In this document: positions 15,906 to 24,899 of the stretch, one piece after another
How the letters are laid out: every line of letters starts with the position of its first letter
Position numbering within the stretch: the stretch's first letter is position 1
Source: Ideonella sp. WA131b
Lineage (GTDB): Bacteria; Pseudomonadota; Gammaproteobacteria; Burkholderiales; Burkholderiaceae_C
NCBI GenBank assembly: GCA_023657425.1
Contig: JAGTJW010000002.1
Coordinates: 548,431-612,430 of the forward strand
DNA length: 64,000 nt
Direction of reading: 5' to 3'
The notes under the pieces: generated by a model
What the model saw: the letters and a program-made list of their open reading frames with translations, nothing else
Told to the model about the DNA's origin: nothing
The model's database searches: none
Made by a program: the position numbers and the translations under genes

Positions 15906-16445
15906 TCACCGCACCAGCTTGACACTGCGCGCCGGCCGCTTCAAGGTCACCTTCGACTGGGACTTCGGCCCCGCCACCTGTACATCGATGCGCTGGATGC
16001 GTTTGTAGGCGTCGAAAAGCCCGACGTCCAGGCTGCGCAGTTCGGCAGGCTGAGCACAGCTGAACTCGTAGCTGGCATCCAGGTCGGCATGTTCGTCCTT
16101 CGGTGCCGGCTTGGCGCCGGGCTCGAGCACCGGCGCCTGCACGTCGGCCTTGCTCAGGGTGCATTGCGCGGCGGCGTCTGCGCTGAACAGCGCTTTGCCC
16201 TGGTTCGGGCTGCGCAGCCGGGCCAGTACCTCGGCGGCCGCCTTGCGCTCGGCGTCGGTGCGTGGCGCGCGTTCGAACCCGAGCAGGTTGTCCAGCGGTG
16301 CTTCCATCGCGATCGTGAGCTTGTTGCCTTCGATCGCCACGTCGAGCTTCAGCGCGCCGTGTTCGTGCGCCTTGCCCGCCGACCAGGCTGGGGCCGCAGC
16401 GAAGGCCAGGCAACTCATCCACAAAACAACGGTCGGTCGGTTCAT
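15906..16445 (-). CDS. ZrgA-like periplasmic zinc-uptake protein (DUF2796)
   Basis: This 179-aa protein has a Sec signal peptide (MNRPTVVLWMSCLAFAAAPA, cleavage near WSAG). A His-containing start of the mature part (KAHEHGALKLDV) and the DUF2796 pattern follow (KLTIAMEAPLDNLLGFERAP, then RKAAAEVLARLRSP, KADVQAPVLEP). ZrgA-type proteins work with zinc ABC importers in the periplasm. It is the last gene of the leftward zinc operon, 31 bases after the binding-protein gene. The mature protein has fewer histidines than many family members. Confidence 0.82.
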   Translation of the reverse strand: MNRPTVVLWMSCLAFAAAPAWSAGKAHEHGALKLDVAIEGNKLTIAMEAPLDNLLGFERAPRTDAERKAAAEVLARLRSPNQGKALFSADAAAQCTLSKADVQAPVLEPGAKPAPKDEHADLDASYEFSCAQPAELRSLDVGLFDAYKRIQRIDVQVAGPKSQSKVTLKRPARSVKLVR

Positions 16446-16476
16446 AGGATCTCCTCAGGTGGGTGGCGGTGGTGAT

Positions 16477-17370
16477 TCAGGCCTGCAGCGCGGCAGCCAG
16501 GCTGCGCGCGTTGTGTTCGATCAGGCGCAGGTAGGTCGGCGCAGGCCCGTCGGGTTTGGAGAGGGCGTCGGAGTACAGGGTTCCGCCGATGCGCACACCG
16601 CCTTCGCGGGCGATACGCTCGACCAGCCGAGGGTCGCTGATGTTTTCGATGAAGATCGCGCGCACGCCGTCCTTCTTGATCTGTCGGATCAGGCGCGCCA
16701 CGGCAGCGGCTGAAGGTTCACTGTGCGTGTTCCAGCCCTGGGGCGCCAGAAAGTCCACTCCGTAGGCCGCACCGAAATAGCCGAAGGCGTCGTGCGAGGT
16801 GATGACGCGGCGCTGGGCGCGCGGCACCGCATCCAGCCACTCGCGCACCTGCTTGTCCAGGCCATCGATGCGGGCCAAGTAGTCCGCGCCGCGCCGGGCG
16901 ATCTCGTCGCGCTGCGCAGGCCAGCGCTGCGTGAAGGCGGCGCTGATGTTGGTGGCGTAGCGCCGCGCCAGCGTCAGGTCTTGCCAAGCATGGGGATCGG
17001 CATCGTGGTGACCGCCGGTTCGTGCGCGGATGCCCTGGCTGGCCACCGCGACCGTACCGCGGTAGCCCGACACTTTCACCATGCGCTCGATCCAGCCCTC
17101 GAAGCCCAGGCCATTGATCAACACCAGGTCCGCCTGGGCAAGGCGTTTGCCGTCGGCAGGGCTGGGCTCGTAGACATGAGCGTCCGCGTTGGGCCCGACC
17201 AGCGCGGTGACCTGGACACCGGCGGGCGCCAGTTCCTGCGCCATGTCGGCCAGCAGGGAGAAGCTGGTGACCACGCGGCGTGCCGGGGCTTGCGCGCGGG
17301 TGGCCAGGGGATGCAGCGCGGCGAGGGCTACACTGCCGAGCTGGAGGGTTTGACGACGGTTCAGAGTCAT
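16477..17370 (-). CDS. znuA: Zinc/manganese ABC transporter substrate-binding protein (ZnuA-like)
   Basis: This 297-aa cluster A-I binding protein has a Tat-like signal (LNRRQTLQLGSVALAALHPL). Metal ligands expected in this family are visible: His in NADAHVYEPSPAD, His in DADPHAWQDL, His in ITSHDAFGYF and the acidic residue in ENISDPRL. It delivers zinc to the adjacent permease and starts 5 bases after it. A short GHHDADPH stretch replaces the long His-rich loop of classical ZnuA. Manganese cannot be excluded, but the Zur, ZrgA and AztD-like neighbours favour zinc. Confidence 0.88.
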   Translation of the reverse strand: MTLNRRQTLQLGSVALAALHPLATRAQAPARRVVTSFSLLADMAQELAPAGVQVTALVGPNADAHVYEPSPADGKRLAQADLVLINGLGFEGWIERMVKVSGYRGTVAVASQGIRARTGGHHDADPHAWQDLTLARRYATNISAAFTQRWPAQRDEIARRGADYLARIDGLDKQVREWLDAVPRAQRRVITSHDAFGYFGAAYGVDFLAPQGWNTHSEPSAAAVARLIRQIKKDGVRAIFIENISDPRLVERIAREGGVRIGGTLYSDALSKPDGPAPTYLRLIEHNARSLAAALQA

Positions 17371-17375
17371 TTTTT

Positions 17376-18254
17376 TCAACGGGTGAGGTGGGACGCAGCC
17401 AGAAAGCGTCGCGTGACGATGCCGTCGCGAGCGCCGAACAGAACCGAGGCGATGTAGGCACCGCCGCAAACCAGCACGATGCAAGGGCCGGACGGCAACT
17501 CTGCGTGGTAGCTAAGCAGCAGTCCGGCGGCGCCGGACACCGCGCCGATGGCCACCGACAGCACAGCCATCGCCGGCAGGCTCGCCACCCAGAAACGGGC
17601 GGCGGCTGCCGGCAGCATCATCAAGCCCACCGCCATCAGCGTGCCCAGGGCCTGGAAGGCGCTGACCAGGTTAGCCACCAGCAGCACCAGCAGCATCATG
17701 TGCGCGCGCGCACCCGGGCCGCCCACGCTGCGCAGGAAGCCGGGGTCGAAGCTCTCCAGCACCAGCGGCCGGTACATCAGCGCCAGCGCCCACAGCGTGA
17801 GGCTGGCCACCACGGCGATCTGCAGCAGCGCCGCGTCGTCCACCGCCAGCACGCTGCCGAACAGCATGTGCATCAGGTCGATCTGGCTGCCGCGCAGCGA
17901 CACCAGCAGCACACCCAGCGCCAGCGCGATCAGGTAGAAGGCCGCGAAGCTGGCGTCCTCACGCTGCGGTGTGCTGCGGGTGACGAAACCGGCCGCCAAC
18001 GCCACCGCCAACGCTGCGACGAAGCCGCCCGCGCTCATGGCCGGCAGAGACAGCCCCGCCAGCAGAAAGCCAGCGGCTGCCCCGGGCAGCACGGCGTGCG
18101 CCATCGCGTCGCCCACGAGGCTCATGCGTCGCAGCACCAGCACGCAGCCGATGGGCGCGCAGCCCAGCGACAACGCCAACGTGGCCACCAGAGCCCGGCG
18201 CATGAACGGGAACTCGATGAAGGGATCGAGCAGCGAAGCAGCAAACCCGGTCAT
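17376..18254 (-). CDS. znuB: Zinc ABC transporter permease (ZnuB-like)
   Basis: This 292-aa ABC-3 family integral membrane protein has about eight hydrophobic segments. The family pattern MSLVGDAMAHAVLPGAAAGF near the N-terminus is the ATPase-facing coupling region. The start overlaps the stop of the ATPase gene by 4 bases. It forms the channel through which zinc is imported with the adjacent binding protein and ATPase. Confidence 0.88.
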   Translation of the reverse strand: MTGFAASLLDPFIEFPFMRRALVATLALSLGCAPIGCVLVLRRMSLVGDAMAHAVLPGAAAGFLLAGLSLPAMSAGGFVAALAVALAAGFVTRSTPQREDASFAAFYLIALALGVLLVSLRGSQIDLMHMLFGSVLAVDDAALLQIAVVASLTLWALALMYRPLVLESFDPGFLRSVGGPGARAHMMLLVLLVANLVSAFQALGTLMAVGLMMLPAAAARFWVASLPAMAVLSVAIGAVSGAAGLLLSYHAELPSGPCIVLVCGGAYIASVLFGARDGIVTRRFLAASHLTR

Positions 18255-18985
18255 GCCGACACCTTGCAGGCCGGTGCCGATTCGTCCCAGGCTTCGGCCA
18301 TTTGCCGCGCCTTGAACAGGTGCTCGGCCTTCAGCACCTCGGCCGTCGGCCCCCAGACCACGCGTTCGCGGGCCAGCAGCAGCACCTGCTCGAAGTGCTC
18401 GCGCACCTGTTCGATGTCGTGCAGAACGGCAATCACGGTCCGCGCCTCTTGCTTCCAGCGATGCAGCAGCGCCAGCAAGTCGGCCGTGGTGCGTGCGTCA
18501 ATGGCATTGAAGGGTTCATCCAGCAGGATCAGCCCGGCGTCCTGCACCAGCACCCGCGCGAACAGCACGCGCTGGGCTTGGCCAGCAGAGAGCTCGCCCA
18601 ACCAGCGCTGCGCAAAACCGATCAGACCCACGGCGGCCAGTGCTTCATCGATGCCGCTTCGGTCTTCGGGCCGCAGGCCGCCAAAGCTGCCTATGCGTGA
18701 CCACAAGCCCATGGTCACCGCCTCATGCACGCGCACCGGAAAGCTGCGGTCCAGCGACGAGGCCTGCGGCAGATAGGCCACGCGCAGCGACGAGTCGCGC
18801 TCGATGCGGCCTTCAAAGTCGCGGATCGTGCCGCCGAGCGCGCCCAGCAAAGTACTCTTGCCCGCGCCGTTGGGGCCAACCACGGCAGTCAGCGCGCCGG
18901 CCGCGAAGGCGCCGCTGAGGTGATGGACTGCCGGGTGGCCGCGGTAGGACACCGTCAAGTCGCGTACGGTCACGGCGGCGTTCAT
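18251..18985 (-). CDS. znuC: Zinc ABC transporter ATP-binding protein (ZnuC-like)
   Basis: This 244-aa ABC ATPase has Walker A GPNGAGKST (about residues 37-45), Q-loop LPQASSLD, signature LSAGQAQR, Walker B LILLDEPF and H-loop VLHDI. The signature departs from LSGGQ by Ala. The start at 18985 (MNAAVTVRDLTVSYRGHP) overlaps a possible small membrane ORF. It is the only ATPase gene in the whole zinc island, although two permeases are present, so it may energise both. Confidence 0.9.
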   Translation of the reverse strand: MNAAVTVRDLTVSYRGHPAVHHLSGAFAAGALTAVVGPNGAGKSTLLGALGGTIRDFEGRIERDSSLRVAYLPQASSLDRSFPVRVHEAVTMGLWSRIGSFGGLRPEDRSGIDEALAAVGLIGFAQRWLGELSAGQAQRVLFARVLVQDAGLILLDEPFNAIDARTTADLLALLHRWKQEARTVIAVLHDIEQVREHFEQVLLLARERVVWGPTAEVLKAEHLFKARQMAEAWDESAPACKVSA

Positions 18986-19071
18986 GTGATGGCCCACGCG
19001 ACGGCCAGCCACAGCAGGGCGATCGCCGCGCTGGCCAGCAACAGGCGCGTCGCGGCGCTTGCCGTCAGCAC
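18982..19071 (-). CDS. Possible 29-aa single-span membrane peptide
   Basis: A GTG-initiated frame encodes MLTASAATRLLLASAAIALL followed by WLAVAWAIT, a near-perfect single transmembrane helix. Its TGA overlaps the znuC ATG (ATGA), as for genuinely coupled genes, and it fills the gap between zur and znuC. The frame is also open upstream into zur, so an earlier start is possible. The fit may be chance in GC-rich DNA, because no ribosome-binding site is evident. Confidence 0.35.
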   Translation of the reverse strand: MLTASAATRLLLASAAIALLWLAVAWAIT

Positions 19072-19087
19072 GGCGTCGCGCCGCGGG

Positions 19088-19525
19088 TCAGCCGCGGTGC
19101 CGATGAGTGGCTGTGCGCGCCGTTGCACTCGCGCGCTTGGCGCGCTTGCCAGCCGGCGCCACGCAGTCCATGCAGCGGCCGTACAGCGTCAGATCGTGGT
19201 CTTCCACCGTGAAGCCCTGCGGCGCCAGACCTGACAGGTCGCCGGGGCACGCATGCACGTCGAACACCCGCTGGCACTGCCGGCACTGGAAGTGGTGGTG
19301 GTGTTGATGCCCCACCAATTCGTAGCGCGGGTTCTCGCCGGGCAGGTTCACCGCCTGCAGTTCGCCTTCCTCGACCAGTGCTTTGAGGTTGCGGTAGACG
19401 GTGGCGAAACCAAGGCCAGGCACCTCCTTCTGGGCGGCGTCCAGCACCTCCTGCGGAAGCAGCGGGCGGTCGGCTAGCGCGATGGCGTCGCGGATGGCGC
19501 TGCGCTGACGGGTGTTGCGTTCCAT
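19088..19525 (-). CDS. zur: Fur-family regulator, probably zinc-responsive Zur
   Basis: This 145-aa protein starts MERNTRQRSAIRDAIALADR. A winged-helix region (VLDAAQKEVPGLGFATVYRN) precedes a dimerisation domain with the Fur regulatory-site pattern HQHHHHFQCRQC, and a second pair in GRCMDC, giving the structural zinc CxxC...CxxC set. In zinc sufficiency it would repress the flanking zinc operons through the box at 19631. The basic C-terminal tail of about 25 residues is unusual. Placement at the head of znuCBA supports Zur over Fur. Confidence 0.88.
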   Translation of the reverse strand: MERNTRQRSAIRDAIALADRPLLPQEVLDAAQKEVPGLGFATVYRNLKALVEEGELQAVNLPGENPRYELVGHQHHHHFQCRQCQRVFDVHACPGDLSGLAPQGFTVEDHDLTLYGRCMDCVAPAGKRAKRASATARTATHRHRG

Positions 19526-19630
19526 GCATCAAGGGTACCGGAGTTGGGAGGGGGTGACGCTGGGCGAATGTGCTGCGGGGCCAGCGGGCGAGGCGGAAAG
19601 TTGCATCGGTCGGGTTTCGGTGACCGTTTC

Positions 19631-19660
19631 AATAATGATAATGCAGTACCATTACGACCA
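19631..19660. promoter_or_regulatory. Candidate Zur box in divergent promoter
   Basis: The AT-rich stretch AATAATGATAATGCAGTACC followed by ATTACGACCA contains the imperfect palindrome TAATGC-AGTA-CCATTA and resembles the GATAATGATAAT-type boxes of Fur-family repressors. It lies 105 bases upstream of zur and 98 bases upstream of the AztD-like gene, in otherwise GC-rich DNA. Confidence 0.6.
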
Positions 19661-19757
19661 ACGCGTTGCATCGCGGCATTTCGAACATGAGCCCTCCACG
19701 CCTTCCGCTCAGGGCCTAGCGGACACACCCATCCATCTCACTCGAAGGAGAAAACCC

Positions 19758-21059
19758 ATGATGACAAGCACGATCCGCTGCCGTCGGTGGCTGCTGAGCA
19801 GCCTAGCCTCTGTATGCATGCTCACCGCGTGCGGCGGCGGAGTCGAAAGCGAAGCAGAACACGAGCACGAGAACACTGCCATCGACACCGCTGGGCGACT
19901 GGCGGTCACAGAGGTGAACACCGCCACGCTGCGCATCCACGACCTGGACAGCGGCACGGTCGAGGCCAGCCACGTCATGCAAGGCGCCCCCTCGGCGGTG
20001 TACGCCAGCCCGGGCGGCCGCTACGCGGTAGTCCCGCAACGCACGCAGGACCGGGTGCAGTTCGTCGATGGTGGGATCTATCAAGAAGATCATGGCAACC
20101 ACCTGCACGACTACAAGCAGGCCTCACGCGCGGTGAGCTATGTGCTCGCAGGCGCGCGTCCCACCCACTACGACAACCAGGCGGGTGTTCAGGCGGCCTT
20201 CTTCCTTGATGGAAACAGCGCGGCCACGCCGGTGCAAAACGCCGGCGTACGCCTGTTTACCGACGCGTCCATTGCCGCTGGCAACCTTGTCGCCTCGCTT
20301 GACTTGAGCACGCCCATGCACGGCCTGGCCGAACCGGTGGGCAACAAGCTGCTGGCGGGTTGGAGCGTAGGCACCGACACCTTGCCCACCAAACTGGCGC
20401 TGCATCAGCGCAACGGCGCTGCCTACACGCTGGTGCGCGAACTGCCCACAGTCTGCACTGGCATGCACGGCAGCTTCAGCGCAGGCAGCAGCACGCTGGT
20501 GGGCTGCACATCCGGCATGATGCTCGTCAAGCACCCCACCGCCACCACGGTGAGCGACGGCCAATTGCTGGTCACCGCGCTGCGCGTGGGCACGATCGCG
20601 GGACATCCGCGTCTGCCGGACCACTTCATTGGCATCGCCACCGAGGGCACAGCCCCGGCGCCGGTGACCACGCGCTTTTACGCCGTCAATGGCGAGACGG
20701 CAACCGTCAGCGACTTCACGCCCGAGGGCTGGGCCACTTCTCGCGTGCGGCGCGCACATGGATTCGATCGCAGCGGCCAACGCTTCTTCATCGTCGACGA
20801 CCAGGGCACATTGATCGTCGCGCAGCGCCAGGGCGCGGGATGGGTCAACCTCCTGCGAGTGACAGCGGCCATCCCAACCATGCCGACGGCAGCGCCCTGG
20901 CCTGCGATGGCGGCCAACGGCGCCAAGGACGAGGTCTACGTCACCGATCCGGTGGCCAGACAGCTCGTGGTCGTCAACAGCGTCACCGGCGCGGTCGTGA
21001 CGCGCCGCGATCTCGGCTACACGCCCTCCGCCCTGGCGTGGCTCGGCATCATCCGATGA
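19758..21059 (+). CDS. AztD-like zinc-binding beta-propeller lipoprotein
   Basis: This 433-aa protein has a lipoprotein signal (lipobox LTAC, Cys25), then an acidic His-containing stretch (ESEAEHEHEN) and a repeated-blade fold. The segment TVCTGMHGSFSAGSSTLVGC resembles the metal-site region of AztD, a periplasmic metallochaperone that passes zinc to a binding protein. The N-terminal blades include GNHLHDYKQASR. The start at 19758 follows GAAGGAG. It is first in the rightward zinc-controlled operon. The lipid anchor differs from soluble AztD. The family call is from memory of sequence patterns. Confidence 0.7.
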   Translation: MMTSTIRCRRWLLSSLASVCMLTACGGGVESEAEHEHENTAIDTAGRLAVTEVNTATLRIHDLDSGTVEASHVMQGAPSAVYASPGGRYAVVPQRTQDRVQFVDGGIYQEDHGNHLHDYKQASRAVSYVLAGARPTHYDNQAGVQAAFFLDGNSAATPVQNAGVRLFTDASIAAGNLVASLDLSTPMHGLAEPVGNKLLAGWSVGTDTLPTKLALHQRNGAAYTLVRELPTVCTGMHGSFSAGSSTLVGCTSGMMLVKHPTATTVSDGQLLVTALRVGTIAGHPRLPDHFIGIATEGTAPAPVTTRFYAVNGETATVSDFTPEGWATSRVRRAHGFDRSGQRFFIVDDQGTLIVAQRQGAGWVNLLRVTAAIPTMPTAAPWPAMAANGAKDEVYVTDPVARQLVVVNSVTGAVVTRRDLGYTPSALAWLGIIR

Positions 21060-21069
21060 GGCCATCTCG

Positions 21070-22215
21070 ATGACAACCACATCCACGCTTTGTGCAGTGC
21101 TCGCGCTATCGGCCGCCTGCACCCATGCATCGGCTCAGACCACCGGCGGTTGGCAGTTCGGCGCCGTGTTGGACGTCGGGCTGACTTCTAGTGCGTTGGC
21201 GCTGGGCAGCCGTGACAAGGGCCTTCAACTGGGGCACAGCGACCTTACAGCCAGCGGACCTGTGGGCGCGCTGTTCAAGGCGCACCTCGGCGCCATGTTC
21301 GAAACGCACGACGGCAAGCTGGAGAAGAGCCTGGAGGAAGCGTGGATCGAGACCACGCGCCTGCCCGCTGGCTTGCAGGTTCGCGGTGGGCGTTTCGCGT
21401 CGCAGATCGGCTACCTCAACCAGCAGCATCCGCATGCCGACGACTTCGTCGAGCGGCCTCTGCTGTATCGCGGCTTCTTCGGTGGACACTGGAACGACGA
21501 CGGTGTGCGCCTCAACTGGACCGCGCCGACACCGTTCTACCTTCTGCTTGGGGTCGAGGCCTTTGGTGGAAAGCGGCTGGTGGAAGAAACGGTGCGCCCT
21601 TCGCGCAACCCAGGCATCGCTACGCTCGTGGTCAAGACGGGCGCTGACCTGAACCGCTCGCAGAGCTGGCAGCTGGGCCTGTCGCGCATCCGCAGCCGAC
21701 GCGAGGCGGTTGTGGAGGAACACGGGCACGAAGAAGGGGGCGAAGAGGCTCACGGACACCACGACCATGAGCATGCCCACGGTGCGCAGTTCAGTGGCCG
21801 CAAGACGTGGATGATCGACGCCACATGGAAGTGGGCACCCGGCGGCAACAACCGCGACCAGCAGGTGCGCGTGGGTTTTGAGGCAGCGCGCATCACGGGG
21901 CTCGGCCAGTTCGCCACGTCACGGGACAAGCACGAGGCCAATGCCGTCACTGTGGTGTGGCGCTTCCGCCCGGACTGGGAGATTGGTGCGCGGGCCGATT
22001 GGCTGCGCGCGCGCATGCCGCATGAGGATCACTTCGACAGTGTGCTGCTGCGTGAGCGCGCGGTGATGGTGGCCTGGAAGCCCAGCCACATGCAGTCGCT
22101 GCGCCTGCAGTTCACCACGCAACGCGACGCCGTGGGGTTCGAGAACCCGGCCAAGCGCTCGGTGCAACTGCAGTATGTGCTGGCCTTTGGGGCGCATGGT
22201 GCCCATGCCTACTAG
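21070..22215 (+). CDS. Outer-membrane beta-barrel protein with His-rich loop, probably zinc uptake
   Basis: This 381-aa protein has a Sec signal (MTTTSTLCAVLALSAACTHA, cleavage near ASAQ) followed by alternating barrel strands. Near residues 215-240 a loop is packed with His and Glu (HGHEEGGEEAHGHHDHEHAH). It is too short for a TonB receptor and lacks a plug, so a porin-like channel is likely. The His-rich loop could concentrate zinc at the pore. It lies 10 bases after the AztD-like gene and overlaps the next gene by 11 bases. Confidence 0.75.
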   Translation: MTTTSTLCAVLALSAACTHASAQTTGGWQFGAVLDVGLTSSALALGSRDKGLQLGHSDLTASGPVGALFKAHLGAMFETHDGKLEKSLEEAWIETTRLPAGLQVRGGRFASQIGYLNQQHPHADDFVERPLLYRGFFGGHWNDDGVRLNWTAPTPFYLLLGVEAFGGKRLVEETVRPSRNPGIATLVVKTGADLNRSQSWQLGLSRIRSRREAVVEEHGHEEGGEEAHGHHDHEHAHGAQFSGRKTWMIDATWKWAPGGNNRDQQVRVGFEAARITGLGQFATSRDKHEANAVTVVWRFRPDWEIGARADWLRARMPHEDHFDSVLLRERAVMVAWKPSHMQSLRLQFTTQRDAVGFENPAKRSVQLQYVLAFGAHGAHAY

Positions 22216-23137
22216 CCGCCGCCTGAAGGCTTTTCGCGTGGGTCTGTCGGGACTCGTCGGGACGTGGCTGGTCACACCCGCGGCCGCGTTCACGGTGTTC
22301 GCGTGCGAGCCCGAGTGGGCCGCGCTCACACGCGTGCTGATGCCTGCGGCGCGTGTGCATGTGGCCACGCATGTGGGGCAAGACCCGCATCACATCGAGG
22401 CTCGACCCGCCCTCATTGCCCAGCTGCGCTCTGCCGATCTGGCGGTATGCACCGGCGCGTCGCTGGAGTCGGGTTGGTTGCCCACCCTGCAGGAGCGTGC
22501 CGGCAACGCCCGCGCGCGCGATGTCTTCTTTGCGTCGGACCACGTGGTGCTGATTGATCCCCAGCCCGGCGCCATCGGCACGCCTTGGGCCGGTGACGTG
22601 CATGCCGAGGGCAATCCACACCTGCACGTGGATCCTCGCAACTTGCTCGTGGTAGCGCGTGAACTGAGCGAGCGGCTTGGTAACGAAGCGCCGGCCGAGC
22701 GCGCCGCCATCGAGCAGCGCCGCATGGGCTTCGAGACCCGCTGGCGCCTGCAGGTGACCGAGTGGGAAGCGCGCGCCGCGCCTTTGCGCGGGCAGCAGGT
22801 GGCGGCTCAACACACGGGGTTCGGATACCTGTGGCATTGGCTTGGCATCAAGCAGGTGGCCGACCTCGAACCCAAGCCTGGCATGTCGCCCACACCGGGG
22901 CATCTGCAACGGCTGCTCGAGGGTCTGCGCGCAAAGCCACCGCTGGCCGTGGTGATCTCCGCCTACCAGGATCCACGCCCGGGCCGGTGGCTGACGGCGC
23001 AGTTGGCTGCACACGGTACGGCAGTGGTTCCTTTGCTGGTACTGCCGGCGACGGTGCCTGAAGGCGCGGGTGAGAAGGAGTTGGTTCAGTGGATGGACGG
23101 CCTGCTCCGCGAGCTGCTGCAGGCGGCCAGACGATGA
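22205..23137 (+). CDS. Second ZnuA-type metal-binding protein
   Basis: This 310-aa product has an N-terminal signal region (VGLSGLVGTWLVTPAAAFTV) followed by a cluster A-I binding-protein fold. Metal-ligand candidates are His in QDPHHIEARP, His in GNPHLHVDPRN and His in AAQHTGFGYLWHW. It differs clearly from the protein at 16477 and is paired with its own permease, with a 4-base overlap. It probably receives zinc from the AztD-like protein (inference from the Azt system). Confidence 0.82.
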   Translation: MPTSRRLKAFRVGLSGLVGTWLVTPAAAFTVFACEPEWAALTRVLMPAARVHVATHVGQDPHHIEARPALIAQLRSADLAVCTGASLESGWLPTLQERAGNARARDVFFASDHVVLIDPQPGAIGTPWAGDVHAEGNPHLHVDPRNLLVVARELSERLGNEAPAERAAIEQRRMGFETRWRLQVTEWEARAAPLRGQQVAAQHTGFGYLWHWLGIKQVADLEPKPGMSPTPGHLQRLLEGLRAKPPLAVVISAYQDPRPGRWLTAQLAAHGTAVVPLLVLPATVPEGAGEKELVQWMDGLLRELLQAARR

Positions 23138-23922
23138 ATGACAGTACGCTAGCCTTGGACACATGGTTCCTGCTGCCGGTGGCCGCGTTGATGTTGGGTG
23201 TGCTGGCCCTCGCACCCTTGGGCGCGCAGGTGCTGGCGCGTGGTGTTGTCTTCATCGACCTGGCGGTGGCGCAGGCTGCGGCCGCCGCGGCGCTCTGGGT
23301 CGGGGCTCTGGTCGACCACCCCGACTGGTTGACCACCCAGGCCTTGGCCATCGGTGGTGCGTTGACATGCGCCGGTGCAGTCGCCTGGGTGTCGCGGCGT
23401 TGGCCCAGCCAGCGCGAGGCGCTGATCGGCTTGCTGTACGTGCTAGGCGCCAGCATCGCACTGCTGGGCTCGCGGCAGGACCCGCACGGCCGCGAGCGCA
23501 TGTCCGAACTGCTGGCCGCCGACGTGCTGTGGGCGCAGTGGCCGCAGGTGGTCGTGCTGGCCTCCTGTGCCGCGGTTGTGCTCCCGCTCGGCCGGCGACT
23601 CGCACGCGACGGCATCTTCTTCCCGGTTTTCGCTGTTGTGGCGAGCCTGGCCGTGCCCGTGCTCGGCCTGTTCCTGGTGTTCGCCACGCTGATCGCGCCA
23701 GCGCTGTGGCAGCGCGCCGGCGCCTCGCGTGTCCTGGCCTGGGCTGGCGCGGTGGCGGCCTGCGGCGCGGGCCTGGCCGCGAGCTGGGCCTTCGATGCAC
23801 CCAGCGGCGCCTGCGTGGCACTTGCACTGTCGGCCTATGGAGCCCTCAGCGCACTGCGCAGCGGCAGCTCCGACCTTCACGCCCCTTCGGAACACGCAGC
23901 AGTACAGGAGAAAGCCCGATGA
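23134..23922 (+). CDS. Second metal ABC transporter permease
   Basis: This 262-aa ABC-3-like integral membrane protein has seven to eight hydrophobic segments; the coupling region resembles [20 protein letters not shown], where ZnuB has SLVGDAMAHA. It is coupled by ATGA to both the upstream binding-protein gene and the downstream GTPase gene. No ATPase gene accompanies it, so it must borrow one, most simply ZnuC from the divergent operon. Confidence 0.82.
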   Translation: MNDSTLALDTWFLLPVAALMLGVLALAPLGAQVLARGVVFIDLAVAQAAAAAALWVGALVDHPDWLTTQALAIGGALTCAGAVAWVSRRWPSQREALIGLLYVLGASIALLGSRQDPHGRERMSELLAADVLWAQWPQVVVLASCAAVVLPLGRRLARDGIFFPVFAVVASLAVPVLGLFLVFATLIAPALWQRAGASRVLAWAGAVAACGAGLAASWAFDAPSGACVALALSAYGALSALRSGSSDLHAPSEHAAVQEKAR

Positions 23923-24899
23923 ACCTTACGCCCGTCACCATCCTCACCGGCTTCTTGGGCAGCGGCAAGACCACGCTGCTCAACCGCATCCTGAAGGAGC
24001 AGCACGGCCACCGCATCGCTGTGATCGAGAACGAATTCGGCGAGGCCGGCATCGACAACGAGCTGCTCGTGCAAGACCGTGACGAGCAGATCATCGAGAT
24101 GAACAACGGCTGCATCTGCTGCACCGTTCGTGGCGACCTGGTGCGCATCCTGGGCGAGCTGCATGCGAAGAAGGCCGCCGGCGAGCTGCATTTCGACCGC
24201 GTGATCATCGAGACCACCGGGTTGGCCGACCCTGCGCCCGTGGCGCAGACCTTCTTCGTCGACGAGGCCATCGGCCAGCACTACCTGCTGGACGCCATCG
24301 TTACCATGGTCGACGCCAAGCACGCGCCGCAGCAGCTGGACGAACACCACGAAGCACAGGAGCAGGTGGGCTTTGCCGACCGCATCCTCATCACCAAGAC
24401 CGACGTGGTGCAGCCTGACGACGTGGCACAGCTGCGCCAGCGCCTGGTGAAGATGAACCCGCGCGCCAAGATCGGCGAGGCCAAGCATGGCGTGGCGGCC
24501 ATCGACGACTTGCTGGACATCCGTGGTTTCAACCTCAACGCCATTCTGGAGATCGAGCCCGAGTTCCTGACCGACGTGGACCACGAGCACGACGACGACG
24601 TGACCTCGTTCGTCTTTCGCGAAAGCCGGCCGCTGAACCTGGAGCGCGTCGAGGACTTTCTGAGCGGTATCGTGCAGGTCTATGGCACCAAGCTGATGCG
24701 CTACAAGGGCGTGCTCAATATCCGCAATGTCGAGCAGCGCGTCGTCTTCCAGGGGGTGCACATGCTGATGGGATCTGACATCGGCAGCGCCTGGAAGCCA
24801 GGCGAGAAACGCGACAGCAAGATGGTCTTCATCGGGCGTGACATGCCCAAGGACGTGCTGCTGGACGGGCTGGCGCAGTGCGTGACCTCTAGGGTCTGA
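23919..24899 (+). CDS. G3E/COG0523 GTPase, probable zinc metallochaperone
   Basis: This 326-aa protein has Walker [10 protein letters not shown] (residues 11-19), the family metal motif CICC (65-68, in [13 protein letters not shown]), the [10 protein letters not shown] switch and the G4 motif TKTD. A His/Asp cluster ([10 protein letters not shown]) near residue 225 fits the metal-binding insertion. COG0523 GTPases encoded beside Zur-controlled genes act as zinc-allocating chaperones in the cytoplasm. It is the last gene of the operon and overlaps the permease by 4 bases. Confidence 0.9.
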   Translation: MNLTPVTILTGFLGSGKTTLLNRILKEQHGHRIAVIENEFGEAGIDNELLVQDRDEQIIEMNNGCICCTVRGDLVRILGELHAKKAAGELHFDRVIIETTGLADPAPVAQTFFVDEAIGQHYLLDAIVTMVDAKHAPQQLDEHHEAQEQVGFADRILITKTDVVQPDDVAQLRQRLVKMNPRAKIGEAKHGVAAIDDLLDIRGFNLNAILEIEPEFLTDVDHEHDDDVTSFVFRESRPLNLERVEDFLSGIVQVYGTKLMRYKGVLNIRNVEQRVVFQGVHMLMGSDIGSAWKPGEKRDSKMVFIGRDMPKDVLLDGLAQCVTSRV

